Positions 44,139-51,781 of a stretch of 64,000 nt of DNA are shown one piece after another. Within the stretch, counting starts at the first letter, position 1. The number at the start of each line of letters is the position of its first letter. The notes below the pieces were generated by a model, which did no database searches, was not told the origin of the DNA, and was given only the letters and a program-made list of their open reading frames with translations. The translations under genes were made by a program, and so were the position numbers. Origin of the DNA: Neisseriaceae bacterium ESL0693 (GTDB lineage Bacteria > Pseudomonadota > Gammaproteobacteria > Burkholderiales > Neisseriaceae); contig JAQTIE010000007.1 in assembly GCA_029433475.1 (NCBI GenBank), positions 124,001-188,000 of the forward strand, read 5' to 3'.

Positions 44139-44897
44139 ATGTCTGATTTGATTCCTCATGTTTTTAACGACACTACCGTTCGTGCTATTGATCGCGATGG
44201 CAAAATCTGGTTTATTGCTGCTGATGTATGTAAGGCCTTAGAAATAGGTAATGTGACTAAGGCTTTGTATAGTTTAGATGAAGACGAAAAAGCGACCCTT
44301 ACTATTAGTAAGGGTCAGAGCCAAAAATATCTAGATGATAAAAAGACGACCCTAGCTAATAGCTATAATCGGGCTGGACAAGGTGCACAGAGCTATAATC
44401 TCATTAATGAGAGTGGTTTATATTCACTTATTTTACGTAGCCGAAAACCCGAAGCAAAACGATTTAAAAAATGGGTGACTTCTGAGGTATTACCATCAAT
44501 CCGCAAAACGGGGGGTTATTCATTCAGAGGAAATTATAATTTTCCTCTTGAAACTGCCTCTCCTCGAAAACGCGTGTTGGCAAATGCCTGGCTAACACCG
44601 AGGGTTATTCTCAACCAACGCAACCGTGCACCTGAACTTGAACTGCTGGAAGCCTTAGAAAAAGATGGCTTTGATATCACTGGTGCAAAGGTTCGTATCT
44701 ATGCTTTACATGATATTGCCCAGCAGCTTATTAATGTACAGAGTCAGCTTATAGATGCGCGTAAATATTTATCTCTGGCAGATCAGATTATCAAAGCCCA
44801 GTTAGATGAACGCGGTAATAATATTGATTTTTCTAGGTACGATAAAGGCATAGCCATTAATAAAGATGATGAACAATACATAGAAAAGTCCTATTGA
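44139..44897 (+). CDS. BRO-family antirepressor
   Basis: A 252-residue protein: an N-terminal BRO-N domain ('IWFIAADVCKALEIGNVTKA' and 'LINESGLYSLILRSRKPEA', 'KKWVTSEVLPSIRKTG') and a C-terminal part rich in charged helices. In temperate phages such proteins bind and inactivate repressors. A 20-residue polar insertion ('LTISKGQSQKYLDDKK') splits the usual BRO-N core. It lies between virB4 and virB5, out of place for a structural operon, and is preceded by a c4-like RNA, so it is probably a post-transcriptionally controlled regulator of the element. Confidence 0.85.
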   Translation: MSDLIPHVFNDTTVRAIDRDGKIWFIAADVCKALEIGNVTKALYSLDEDEKATLTISKGQSQKYLDDKKTTLANSYNRAGQGAQSYNLINESGLYSLILRSRKPEAKRFKKWVTSEVLPSIRKTGGYSFRGNYNFPLETASPRKRVLANAWLTPRVILNQRNRAPELELLEALEKDGFDITGAKVRIYALHDIAQQLINVQSQLIDARKYLSLADQIIKAQLDERGNNIDFSRYDKGIAINKDDEQYIEKSY

Positions 44898-44914
44898 TGA
44901 AATTTGAAATATCA

Positions 44915-44980
44915 GCCAATCCAGACGATTGGCTTTTTTATTGTTCTTAACCCACACACCCTTCCAGGGTGTGTTTTTTT
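44915..44980 (+). terminator. Tandem terminators between the BRO gene and virB5
   Basis: GCCAATC/GATTGGC (44915-44921, 44927-44933) with T6, then CACACCC/GGGTGTG (44955-44961, 44967-44973) with T7. Confidence 0.9.
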
Positions 44981-45004
44981 ACCTTAACGGTAAGGAGTAT
45001 TAGT

Positions 45005-45652
45005 ATGTTTCGCACGAAATGCAAAAAAGTCACAGCAGTTGTTCTATCTGCTTTTATTATGATCAGTCCGGTAGCAATGGCCACAGGTATTCCCACCTTT
45101 GATGGTGCGGCAGCAGCCAATGCCTTGCAAAGCCTGATCCAGATGAAAACACAGATTGATAATCAGATCAGTCAGATTAATGAATTAAAAAGCCAGGTAA
45201 AGGCTCTGTCTGGTAGCCGGAATCTGGGCAAAATCTTGAATTCGGTAAAAGACCAGGTTCCGGCAGAATGGCAAGCCATCTATGGGAACGGAGCCATAGC
45301 AACAGATTATAAAGATTTGATAAAGCCCAAGACTTATTCCAATGAAGAGGCGGCCAAAGCTTTGTTTGCAAATTACGATATGACTTTAAAATCTTTTGAA
45401 GATACAAAGAAACGTCTTGACAACATCCAGGCACTTATGAATAAAATCAACACTACGCAAGATATAAAAGCGGCAGCAGATTTACAAAGTCGTATCAGTG
45501 CTGAGCAAGCTATTATTGCAAATAATCAGACTAAGCTAGATATGATGGCTAAAATGTTTGATATTCAGGAAAAAATTATTGAACAACAACAGATTCAGAA
45601 AGACAGATGTTTCATAGCAGCAAAATATGGTCGGTCTTTATCAGGTTGTTAA
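45005..45652 (+). CDS. virB5: VirB5-like minor pilus protein
   Basis: A periplasmic/pilus-tip protein, 215 residues, with a signal peptide (about 1-27, ending 'VAMA') and a helical body ('LQSLIQMKTQIDNQISQINE') typical of the VirB5/TrbJ family. The C-terminus ends 'KDRCFIAAKYGRSLSGC', a two-cysteine motif also found at the end of the next gene. ATG 45005 has TAAGGAG. VirB5 mediates contact with recipients. Confidence 0.88.
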   Translation: MFRTKCKKVTAVVLSAFIMISPVAMATGIPTFDGAAAANALQSLIQMKTQIDNQISQINELKSQVKALSGSRNLGKILNSVKDQVPAEWQAIYGNGAIATDYKDLIKPKTYSNEEAAKALFANYDMTLKSFEDTKKRLDNIQALMNKINTTQDIKAAADLQSRISAEQAIIANNQTKLDMMAKMFDIQEKIIEQQQIQKDRCFIAAKYGRSLSGC

Positions 45653-45669
45653 TGAAAGGTGAAATATAA

Positions 45670-45858
45670 ATGAGGCTGTTTTTTATTTTTTTGGCATCAT
45701 TTTTTCTTTTTACTGCTTGCAGCCCTTCTGAAAGTTATACGGACAAAAGGACAAAAGAAATGGATAATGAAGCAACACTACAAGCAAAAAAAGACGAATG
45801 TTTTATCAAAGCCAAATACGATAAAAGTATAGATGTTGATAAATGTGTTAAAGAATAA
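45670..45858 (+). CDS. Small lipoprotein with a VirB5-tail-like motif (possible exclusion protein)
   Basis: A 62-residue lipoprotein: signal peptide with lipobox FTAC (C17), then a short charged helix. Its end, 'KDECFIKAKYDKSIDVDKC', repeats the C-terminal motif of VirB5 (KD-CFI-AKY--S---C). It follows virB5 by 17 bp, the position where many VirB systems encode the entry-exclusion lipoprotein Eex. That role is an inference from size, lipobox, position and the shared motif. Confidence 0.75.
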   Translation: MRLFFIFLASFFLFTACSPSESYTDKRTKEMDNEATLQAKKDECFIKAKYDKSIDVDKCVKE

Positions 45859-45889
45859 ATCCAGAATCTTTATTATTTAAATAACCACC

Positions 45890-45916
45890 ATGCCGGATAT
45901 TTTATCCGGCATTTTC
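45890..45916 (+). terminator. Terminator before virB6
   Basis: A 10 bp stem ATGCCGGATA/TATCCGGCAT (45890-45899, 45903-45912) with a TTT loop, then TTTCTTTT. Confidence 0.88.
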
Positions 45917-45931
45917 TTTTGAGATTTACAT

Positions 45932-46930
45932 ATGGCCAATTCTACAAGTTCAACAATTTTTTCCAGTCTGGCAGATATGTTTACTGTCAAATTAGGGTCT
46001 GATCTATTCAGTCATACTTCATCACTTATCAGTGGTATTGCTCCGTTTTTTTCTATTTGTTTCGGTATTTACGTATTACTAGTGATCACAAATGGTTATG
46101 GACGGGGATTTGATGAGAATATTCTGGACTTTTCTAAACGTATGTTTGGCTGGCTCATTGTGATTGCTTGTGCCTTCAATGCTGCACAATACGCCAAGCT
46201 GGCAAACATTATTTACAACATGCCTGAGGAGTTATGTTCCCTTTTTAATACCAGTTTTGGAGCAGGTATATTCGATAGTGCTTCTGCCAAATTGGAAGAA
46301 CTAATAGATAAATTAGTTCTCTATGATAGAGGTCTTAATGTTTTCCAAGTTGGTTCACATTTGGTTATGTCTTTATTGGTTATATTTCCTGTTTCTATAT
46401 GTGGCTATACCGTTTTAGGTGTTTCATTTGCATTTTATGCAGTAGCTAAAATCAGTTTGGCTCTAGTGTTGGCAGTAGGACCATTATTCTTAGGTGCCAT
46501 GCTGTTTCCAGCAACTCGACAATACGCCATGAACTGGATTGGCCAATGTCTGAATTACATAATTTCAATTTTAATGTTGTCGATAATTTCATCAATTCTT
46601 ATTGATTTCTTTAATGACAAAATACTTTCTTTAGGGGGTGGTGAATTTAGTTCGGTTGCTCAGGCTATGTTATTACCTGCTCCTTTTCTCCTGATGACTT
46701 TATTTTTCCTGATCGTAATCTGGAATATTCCACAGATTACCTCAGCATTAACCGGTGGTGCCAGCTTTGGTGGTTTTGCAATGGCAGCCCGTAACATCAG
46801 CAGCGCTGGGGGTGCAACAAGTGGTTTAGCTGGTCGTGGAGCTAAAATGGCTGGCCGCGGAACTGCGGCAACTTACAGAGCCATTAATAATCTCTTAAAA
46901 AAAGGCAACAGTATCAGCACAAACAGTTGA
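45932..46930 (+). CDS. virB6: VirB6-like polytopic membrane protein
   Basis: A 332-residue inner-membrane channel component (TrbL/VirB6 family) with at least six hydrophobic segments. A conserved central region runs around 'GPLFLGAMLFPATRQYAMNW', and the C-terminal tail is Gly/Ala-rich ('AGGATSGLAGRGAKMAGRG'), as is common in the family. It starts 20 bp after a terminator hairpin. Confidence 0.92.
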   Translation: MANSTSSTIFSSLADMFTVKLGSDLFSHTSSLISGIAPFFSICFGIYVLLVITNGYGRGFDENILDFSKRMFGWLIVIACAFNAAQYAKLANIIYNMPEELCSLFNTSFGAGIFDSASAKLEELIDKLVLYDRGLNVFQVGSHLVMSLLVIFPVSICGYTVLGVSFAFYAVAKISLALVLAVGPLFLGAMLFPATRQYAMNWIGQCLNYIISILMLSIISSILIDFFNDKILSLGGGEFSSVAQAMLLPAPFLLMTLFFLIVIWNIPQITSALTGGASFGGFAMAARNISSAGGATSGLAGRGAKMAGRGTAATYRAINNLLKKGNSISTNS

Positions 46931-46971
46931 TTATTTGTTATAATATATAAAAATATAAAGAGAGAACAATA

Positions 46972-47298
46972 ATGGCACTACTTAAGAAAATCCTATTTTG
47001 TTTATTCATTCTGATTGTACTGACACCACCCATTGGTGCTGCTGTTTTATTTTGCATGTATGCAGATTCAAAGGGTATCTCAGTCAGAAAATTGATTTTC
47101 AAAATTGCCGGTATTCTGGTATTGGTTAGTTGTTTTATTGTTGTTCCTGCCTGTGTTTATATTGATAGATACGTAGGAACCTCCTTAACCAAAGATTATG
47201 GTATGCCGATTTATCATGGCGTCACCTTATTCTGTGTTCTCGCTGTTCTAATCTGTATATTTTTTAGTCCACGTCGTGTTTATTACTATGAAGAATAG
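46972..47298 (+). CDS. Small membrane protein within the VirB cluster
   Basis: A 108-residue protein with three membrane segments (about 5-28, 43-63, 82-99) and a tyrosine-rich end ('RRVYYYEE'). RBS AGAGAG precedes ATG 46972. It lies between virB6 and virB7, and nothing in its sequence links it to a named VirB family. A surface or entry-exclusion role, or an accessory to the VirB6 channel, is possible. Confidence 0.65.
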   Translation: MALLKKILFCLFILIVLTPPIGAAVLFCMYADSKGISVRKLIFKIAGILVLVSCFIVVPACVYIDRYVGTSLTKDYGMPIYHGVTLFCVLAVLICIFFSPRRVYYYEE

Positions 47299-47407
47299 TT
47301 GTTTTTTCTTTTATTGATATAATTACTGTGGAAGTAGCTTAGAAATATTAAAATAAATCTATGATGTAATTAGTTTACTGCCGAATAAGTAGCCTAAAAT
47401 CAAAATC

Positions 47408-47440
47408 AAGCCACTGAAGTAAATCAGTGGCTTTTCTTTT
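47408..47440 (+). terminator. Terminator before virB7
   Basis: A 10 bp stem AAGCCACTGA/TCAGTGGCTT (47408-47417, 47424-47433), then TTCTTTT. Confidence 0.85.
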
Positions 47441-47470
47441 ATTAATAATTTTCTTTTTAAGGTCAGACAC

Positions 47471-47602
47471 ATGAAATCTAAACTTATCTGTACATTTATT
47501 CTCACTGCTCTACTCACCGCTTGCGGTGCACCAAAATCGCCACAACCCTACGGCAGTGAATTCCCGATTAACACACAAATCCAACAGGATACTGCACAAT
47601 GA
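47471..47602 (+). CDS. virB7: VirB7-like lipoprotein
   Basis: A 43-residue lipoprotein. Its signal peptide ends in LLTAC (C18), followed by a short tail 'GAPKSPQPYGSEFPINTQ'. VirB7 stabilises VirB9 in the outer-membrane core complex. Its stop overlaps the virB8 start by 4 bp (ATGA), and it is short even for the family. Position directly before virB8 and the lipobox give the assignment. Confidence 0.85.
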   Translation: MKSKLICTFILTALLTACGAPKSPQPYGSEFPINTQIQQDTAQ

Positions 47603-48315
47603 AATTTAAATCTAAAAATAAACCTTCTGCACCAACTAAGACCACAACAATCCGTGATGCAAATATGTTTATTCAGTCTGCTCGCAGCTTTGAACAATCT
47701 GAAATTGATTCAATTCGACGCAACAATAAAATAGCATGGCGTGTTGCAGCAGCAAGTCTGGTACTTACCGGATTAGCATTAGGCGCAATTGCTGGTTTAA
47801 CGCCCTTAAAAGAACGGGTTCCTTTTGTCATTAGAGTGGATAACAACACAGGAGCAACTGACATTGTCACAACAATTAAAAAATCTGAGCAATCATACGG
47901 TGAGATAATAGACAAATATTGGCTAGCACAATATATCCGCTTCCGCGAGAGTTATGATTGGCAGACAATTCAGAATAGTTACGATGCTACGATGTTGCTT
48001 AGTGACGATACGGTTCAAAAAGGCTTTGCAGCGATCTATAACGACAATCCAAGTGCTCCACATCTGATTCTGAAAGACCGGTTTAAAGTGATCACAACAG
48101 TCAAAGCAATAAGCTTCATTGGACGCACTGCACAAATCCGCTTTGATAAACAAAGAATCCCTGTTTCGGGTGATCAAACAAACCGGACACCACCGCAAAA
48201 ACTGATTGCAACCATAACTTATGAATACAGCGATAAACCGTTGCAGGAAAAAGACCGATTGATTAATCCCTTGGGTTTTATGGTTACAAGTTATCGTGTA
48301 GACCCAGAAGTCTAA
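47599..48315 (+). CDS. virB8: VirB8-like bitopic assembly protein
   Basis: A 238-residue inner-membrane protein with a short cytoplasmic N-terminus, one membrane segment (about 50-70) and a periplasmic NTF2-like domain ('QYIRFRESYDWQTIQNSYDA', 'ATITYEYSDKPLQEKDRLIN', 'PLGFMVTSYRVDPEV'). VirB8 organises the complex through contacts with VirB9 and VirB10. ATGA overlap with virB7, 16 bp gap to virB9. Confidence 0.95.
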   Translation: MKFKSKNKPSAPTKTTTIRDANMFIQSARSFEQSEIDSIRRNNKIAWRVAAASLVLTGLALGAIAGLTPLKERVPFVIRVDNNTGATDIVTTIKKSEQSYGEIIDKYWLAQYIRFRESYDWQTIQNSYDATMLLSDDTVQKGFAAIYNDNPSAPHLILKDRFKVITTVKAISFIGRTAQIRFDKQRIPVSGDQTNRTPPQKLIATITYEYSDKPLQEKDRLINPLGFMVTSYRVDPEV

Positions 48316-48331
48316 TAAAGGCATAAACAAA

Positions 48332-49156
48332 ATGATGAAGAAACTTAATCCAATAGCGGCCATTATGGCCGCTTTTATTTTGCCCATTTCTTTGGCACAT
48401 GCAGAGTACACACCGCGTGGATTGGCTTCAGATGGGCGGGTACAGACGGCGGTTTACAACTCTGATCAGGTGTATCACATTTACGGACAAATTGGTCGTG
48501 TATCGTTAGTGCAATTAGAACCTGATGAACGCTTAGATGGTGATAACGCAGCGCTTGGGCTTGGCGATGCAGAAGCCTGGAAGGTAGCGGTCAAGGGCAA
48601 TAATATTATTTTCAAACCAACGGTGACAAAACCCGCCACAAATATGGTGGTCACAACCAATAAACGCACCTATTTATTTACCTTATCGCTGGCCGGTAAC
48701 AAAAACCAGCGGCCGACTTATGCCCTGCGCTTCAGTTATCCGGATACACAATCAGCGGCGAAAGCAGCAGCTTTGGCCAGAGATAAAAAAGCCCTGGCAG
48801 TTCTAGCTGACGAGCACCAGACAACAGGCTGGAAAATTCATAACAGTAACTATTATGGCCGTGGCGATAAAGCCCTGGCACCAACAGCGGCATGGGACGA
48901 TGGCCGTTTTACTTATCTTCGGTTTCAGAATGCACGCGACTTACCCACGGCTTACAAGATTATGGCTGATGGCACTGAAACATTGGTGAATTCACATATC
49001 GACAACGATACATTGGTTATTCATGAAACCGCAAAACAGTTTGTTTTGCGTTTGGGTAAATCAGTATTGGGAATCACCAATCACAGCTATAACGCAGTAG
49101 GCCAATTTAATAAAACCGGCACATCAGATCATGATTCAGTGCGTATTGTGAAATAA
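48332..49156 (+). CDS. virB9: VirB9-like outer-membrane core protein
   Basis: A 274-residue periplasmic protein with a signal peptide ending 'ISLAHA', then the VirB9/TrbG/CagX β-rich domains: 'VYHIYGQIGRVSLVQLEPDE', 'NMVVTTNKRTYLFTLSL', 'YFR'-type 'FTYLRFQNARDLPTAY' and 'VNSHIDNDTLVIHETAKQFV'. It binds VirB7 and VirB10 to form the outer ring. Full length; virB10 follows after 14 bp. Confidence 0.95.
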   Translation: MMKKLNPIAAIMAAFILPISLAHAEYTPRGLASDGRVQTAVYNSDQVYHIYGQIGRVSLVQLEPDERLDGDNAALGLGDAEAWKVAVKGNNIIFKPTVTKPATNMVVTTNKRTYLFTLSLAGNKNQRPTYALRFSYPDTQSAAKAAALARDKKALAVLADEHQTTGWKIHNSNYYGRGDKALAPTAAWDDGRFTYLRFQNARDLPTAYKIMADGTETLVNSHIDNDTLVIHETAKQFVLRLGKSVLGITNHSYNAVGQFNKTGTSDHDSVRIVK

Positions 49157-49170
49157 ATCGAGGAACAGAT

Positions 49171-50511
49171 ATGGGTATCTTTACTAAATTACTGTCTAAA
49201 CGCAAACAACCATCTGAACCAGTAGTATCAGAACCACAAACACCGGAACCAGATTTACCTGTCAAAAATGATAATGATATTGAACCAGATTTGATGGAAG
49301 ACAACAGCATTCAACCTGATCTGTCCGATATTGTTCAAGATGAAGATGTTGAGATGGGTGTTCCACTCAATGAAACCACTAGTAAAAAATCAAATGTCAC
49401 AAAAGCCGGTTTGGCTGGATTAGGCTTAATTGGTGTTGGCGCAATCGTAACTGGTCTGATTGGCATGTCTTCTGGGTCTGATGAAACAGTCAATACAGCA
49501 ACACAACAAGCAAGTGCACCGGTTAACATGCAACCAAAGGATTTTAATAAAGACAAAGAACAATTGGCACTAGATGCGGCCGCTGCTTCTGAGGCTTTGG
49601 CCAGTGCCAATACTGCATCTGAGCCAGTGGTAGGTGCAATTGCAGACAATAGCACTGTTGAAAATAACAATCCTAGTTCTTCTTCCGGTGACGCTATGGC
49701 AACCACCACTCCTCAACTATCAAATCGTGCTCGCAGACTAGGGGGTGATGTAGTGTTGAATGTCAGTGGCCAGTCTTTGCAAGCTGTTGGTTCAGCTTCA
49801 TTACAACAGGTCAATGGAGATTCTGATATTCTGGGTAACAGCACCACTGGTAACAGCAGTTTCGGCAATAAACTGAATCCAACGGCCACACCTCGTAGCT
49901 TGGCGCAGGTTCGACATAATCAGTCTATGTTGTTAACTAAGGGCACAAACATTCAGTGTGTGCTTGAAACAAGAATCATCACAACACAGCCTGGCTTTAC
50001 ACGTTGCCAGGTCGCACATGATGTTTATTCAGCAGATGGTAAGGTGCTACTGGTGGAACGTGGCAGTAAGATTATTGGCGAACAGACCGCAGCAATGCTA
50101 CAAGGTCAGGCTCGTGTCTTTGTCCTCTGGAATGAACTTGATACACCTAAGGGGGTCAAAGTGTCCCTTGCAAGTCCTGGTGGCGGTGCATTGGGTGAAG
50201 GTGGTCATGGCGCCAGCGTTAATTATCATTTTTGGCAACGTTTCGGTGGCGCAATGATGGTCAGCATGATTGCTGATTTCGGCGATTATCTGAGTAATAA
50301 AGGTAACAGGAATGGCAGCAACAATAATATTACTTATGATAATACCAGCGATGCTGCTCAACAGTTAGCCACTGAAGTATTACGCAACAGTATAAATATT
50401 CCGCCAACAGGTACCATTAATCAAGGCACGTTACTAAATGTGATGGTTGCGCGTGATGTTGATTTCAGTAAAGTGTATGAAGTCGTACCACGGCCATCTG
50501 TTGTTTTCTGA
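49171..50511 (+). CDS. virB10: VirB10-like energy-sensing channel protein
   Basis: A 446-residue protein that spans both membranes. It has a cytoplasmic acidic N-terminus, one membrane segment (about 78-98), a disordered Ala/Ser/Asn-rich periplasmic linker, and the conserved C-terminal TrbI/VirB10 domain from about residue 250 ('LTKGTNIQCVLETRIITTQP', 'GARVFVLWNELDTPKGV'-like segment, 'GTLLNVMVARDVDFSKVYEV'). It couples ATPase energy to pore opening. Confidence 0.95.
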   Translation: MGIFTKLLSKRKQPSEPVVSEPQTPEPDLPVKNDNDIEPDLMEDNSIQPDLSDIVQDEDVEMGVPLNETTSKKSNVTKAGLAGLGLIGVGAIVTGLIGMSSGSDETVNTATQQASAPVNMQPKDFNKDKEQLALDAAAASEALASANTASEPVVGAIADNSTVENNNPSSSSGDAMATTTPQLSNRARRLGGDVVLNVSGQSLQAVGSASLQQVNGDSDILGNSTTGNSSFGNKLNPTATPRSLAQVRHNQSMLLTKGTNIQCVLETRIITTQPGFTRCQVAHDVYSADGKVLLVERGSKIIGEQTAAMLQGQARVFVLWNELDTPKGVKVSLASPGGGALGEGGHGASVNYHFWQRFGGAMMVSMIADFGDYLSNKGNRNGSNNNITYDNTSDAAQQLATEVLRNSINIPPTGTINQGTLLNVMVARDVDFSKVYEVVPRPSVVF

Positions 50512-50518
50512 TGAAACA

Positions 50519-50549
50519 AAGCTGAATCTCGATGGGATTCAGCTTTTTT
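50519..50549 (+). terminator. Terminator between virB10 and virB11
   Basis: A 10 bp stem AAGCTGAATC/GATTCAGCTT (50519-50528, 50536-50545), then TTTTG. Confidence 0.88.
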
Positions 50550-50573
50550 GTTTTATGCACAAAGGAAAGAACC

Positions 50574-51677
50574 ATGTCCACAAAACACGGACAAATACAG
50601 GCCGATGCTTCAGCACGCAATATGCTTGATCGCATGGGTATCACAGAATACCTCAATCACCCTGGTATTACTGAAGTAATGATCAACCGTCCATTTGAAG
50701 TATTTACCGACGGTGCCGAGGGAATGAAACGATATGAAGATACCAGGCTTGATTTACGATCACTTGAATATCTGGCAAACACACTTGCAATTCTGAATCA
50801 GAAACACCTGTGTTTTGAGCAGCCGATTCAGTCAGTCACCCTACCCGATGGCGAGCGCGGCCATCTGATGATGCCACCATCGTGTGAAGACAACACCCTG
50901 GTAATGTGTCTGCGCAAACCCTCTACCAGCAGGTTTTCTCTGAATGATTACATCAGTTCTGGTCGTATCAATCAGTTTAATGATGTCAGTGACTATGCCA
51001 TTCATACCATGATTACTGATCAGAACCACATTGATGGCCAACGCTTTCGTGACATCAGCGACAAAATGAAACTGCCACATGATGTATATCTTGCTGCATG
51101 GCAGTATGAAATGCTGGAAGCCAAAGCTAACAGGGATATGGATACTTTTTTTCGCCTGGCTGTTGAGCATAGGCTCAATATCTGTATGGTCGGCGGTACC
51201 GGTTCCGGTAAAACCACCTTTACAAAAGCGATAGCAGACTTGGTGCCACCGCAGACAAGGCTAATCACGCTGGAAGACACACATGAATTAAGCCTGCCCA
51301 ATCACCCGAATCATTTACACCTGTTCTACAAGGAACACATCACAGCAAAAATGCTGATCGCTGCATGTATGCGGCTAAAGCCTGACCGTGTATTTCTGAC
51401 TGAATTACGCGGCGATGAAGCATGGGACTATCTGTCATTGTTAAACACAGGCCACCCAGGTGGACTGACATCTGTACATGCGAATGATGCCCGCAGCGTG
51501 CATTACCGCATTGCCCAGTTAGCCAAAGAATCAGCAACTGGACAGACCATGGAATACGACTACATTCTGAATTCTGTTCGCGCCACGATTGATATCGTGG
51601 CTTTTTTTTCAAAGACACATTTAACTGAATTGTATTTTGACCCAGTTGCAAAGTTTTATGCAGTTCAAAATAAATAA
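50574..51677 (+). CDS. virB11: VirB11-like traffic ATPase
   Basis: A hexameric cytoplasmic ATPase of the secretion-superfamily type, 367 residues. Walker A 'GGTGSGKTT' (207-215), the Asp box 'LITLEDTHEL', Walker B 'LKPDRVFLTELRGDEAW' and the His box 'GHPGGLTSVHAND' are all present. ATG 50574 follows AAGGAAAG; the earlier in-frame start lies in the terminator. It powers switching between pilus building and DNA transfer. Confidence 0.95.
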   Translation: MSTKHGQIQADASARNMLDRMGITEYLNHPGITEVMINRPFEVFTDGAEGMKRYEDTRLDLRSLEYLANTLAILNQKHLCFEQPIQSVTLPDGERGHLMMPPSCEDNTLVMCLRKPSTSRFSLNDYISSGRINQFNDVSDYAIHTMITDQNHIDGQRFRDISDKMKLPHDVYLAAWQYEMLEAKANRDMDTFFRLAVEHRLNICMVGGTGSGKTTFTKAIADLVPPQTRLITLEDTHELSLPNHPNHLHLFYKEHITAKMLIAACMRLKPDRVFLTELRGDEAWDYLSLLNTGHPGGLTSVHANDARSVHYRIAQLAKESATGQTMEYDYILNSVRATIDIVAFFSKTHLTELYFDPVAKFYAVQNK

Positions 51678-51718
51678 GGAGCATTTTATGTAAAACACTT
51701 TTTTAAACCAGCAGCTTT

Positions 51719-51752
51719 GCCGATTACATATTTTATGTAATCGGCTTTTTTA
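51719..51752 (+). terminator. Terminator after virB11
   Basis: A 12 bp perfect stem GCCGATTACATA/TATGTAATCGGC (51719-51730, 51734-51745) with a TTT loop, then TTTTTATT. Confidence 0.92.
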
Positions 51753-51781
51753 TTATTAATTCAATTTTTAAAAAGCAAGTT

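Noticed and set aside
47673-48411. Minus-strand frames of 80 and 162 codons over virB8
   Set aside because: They are antisense to virB8 and virB9 starts, without protein-like features.
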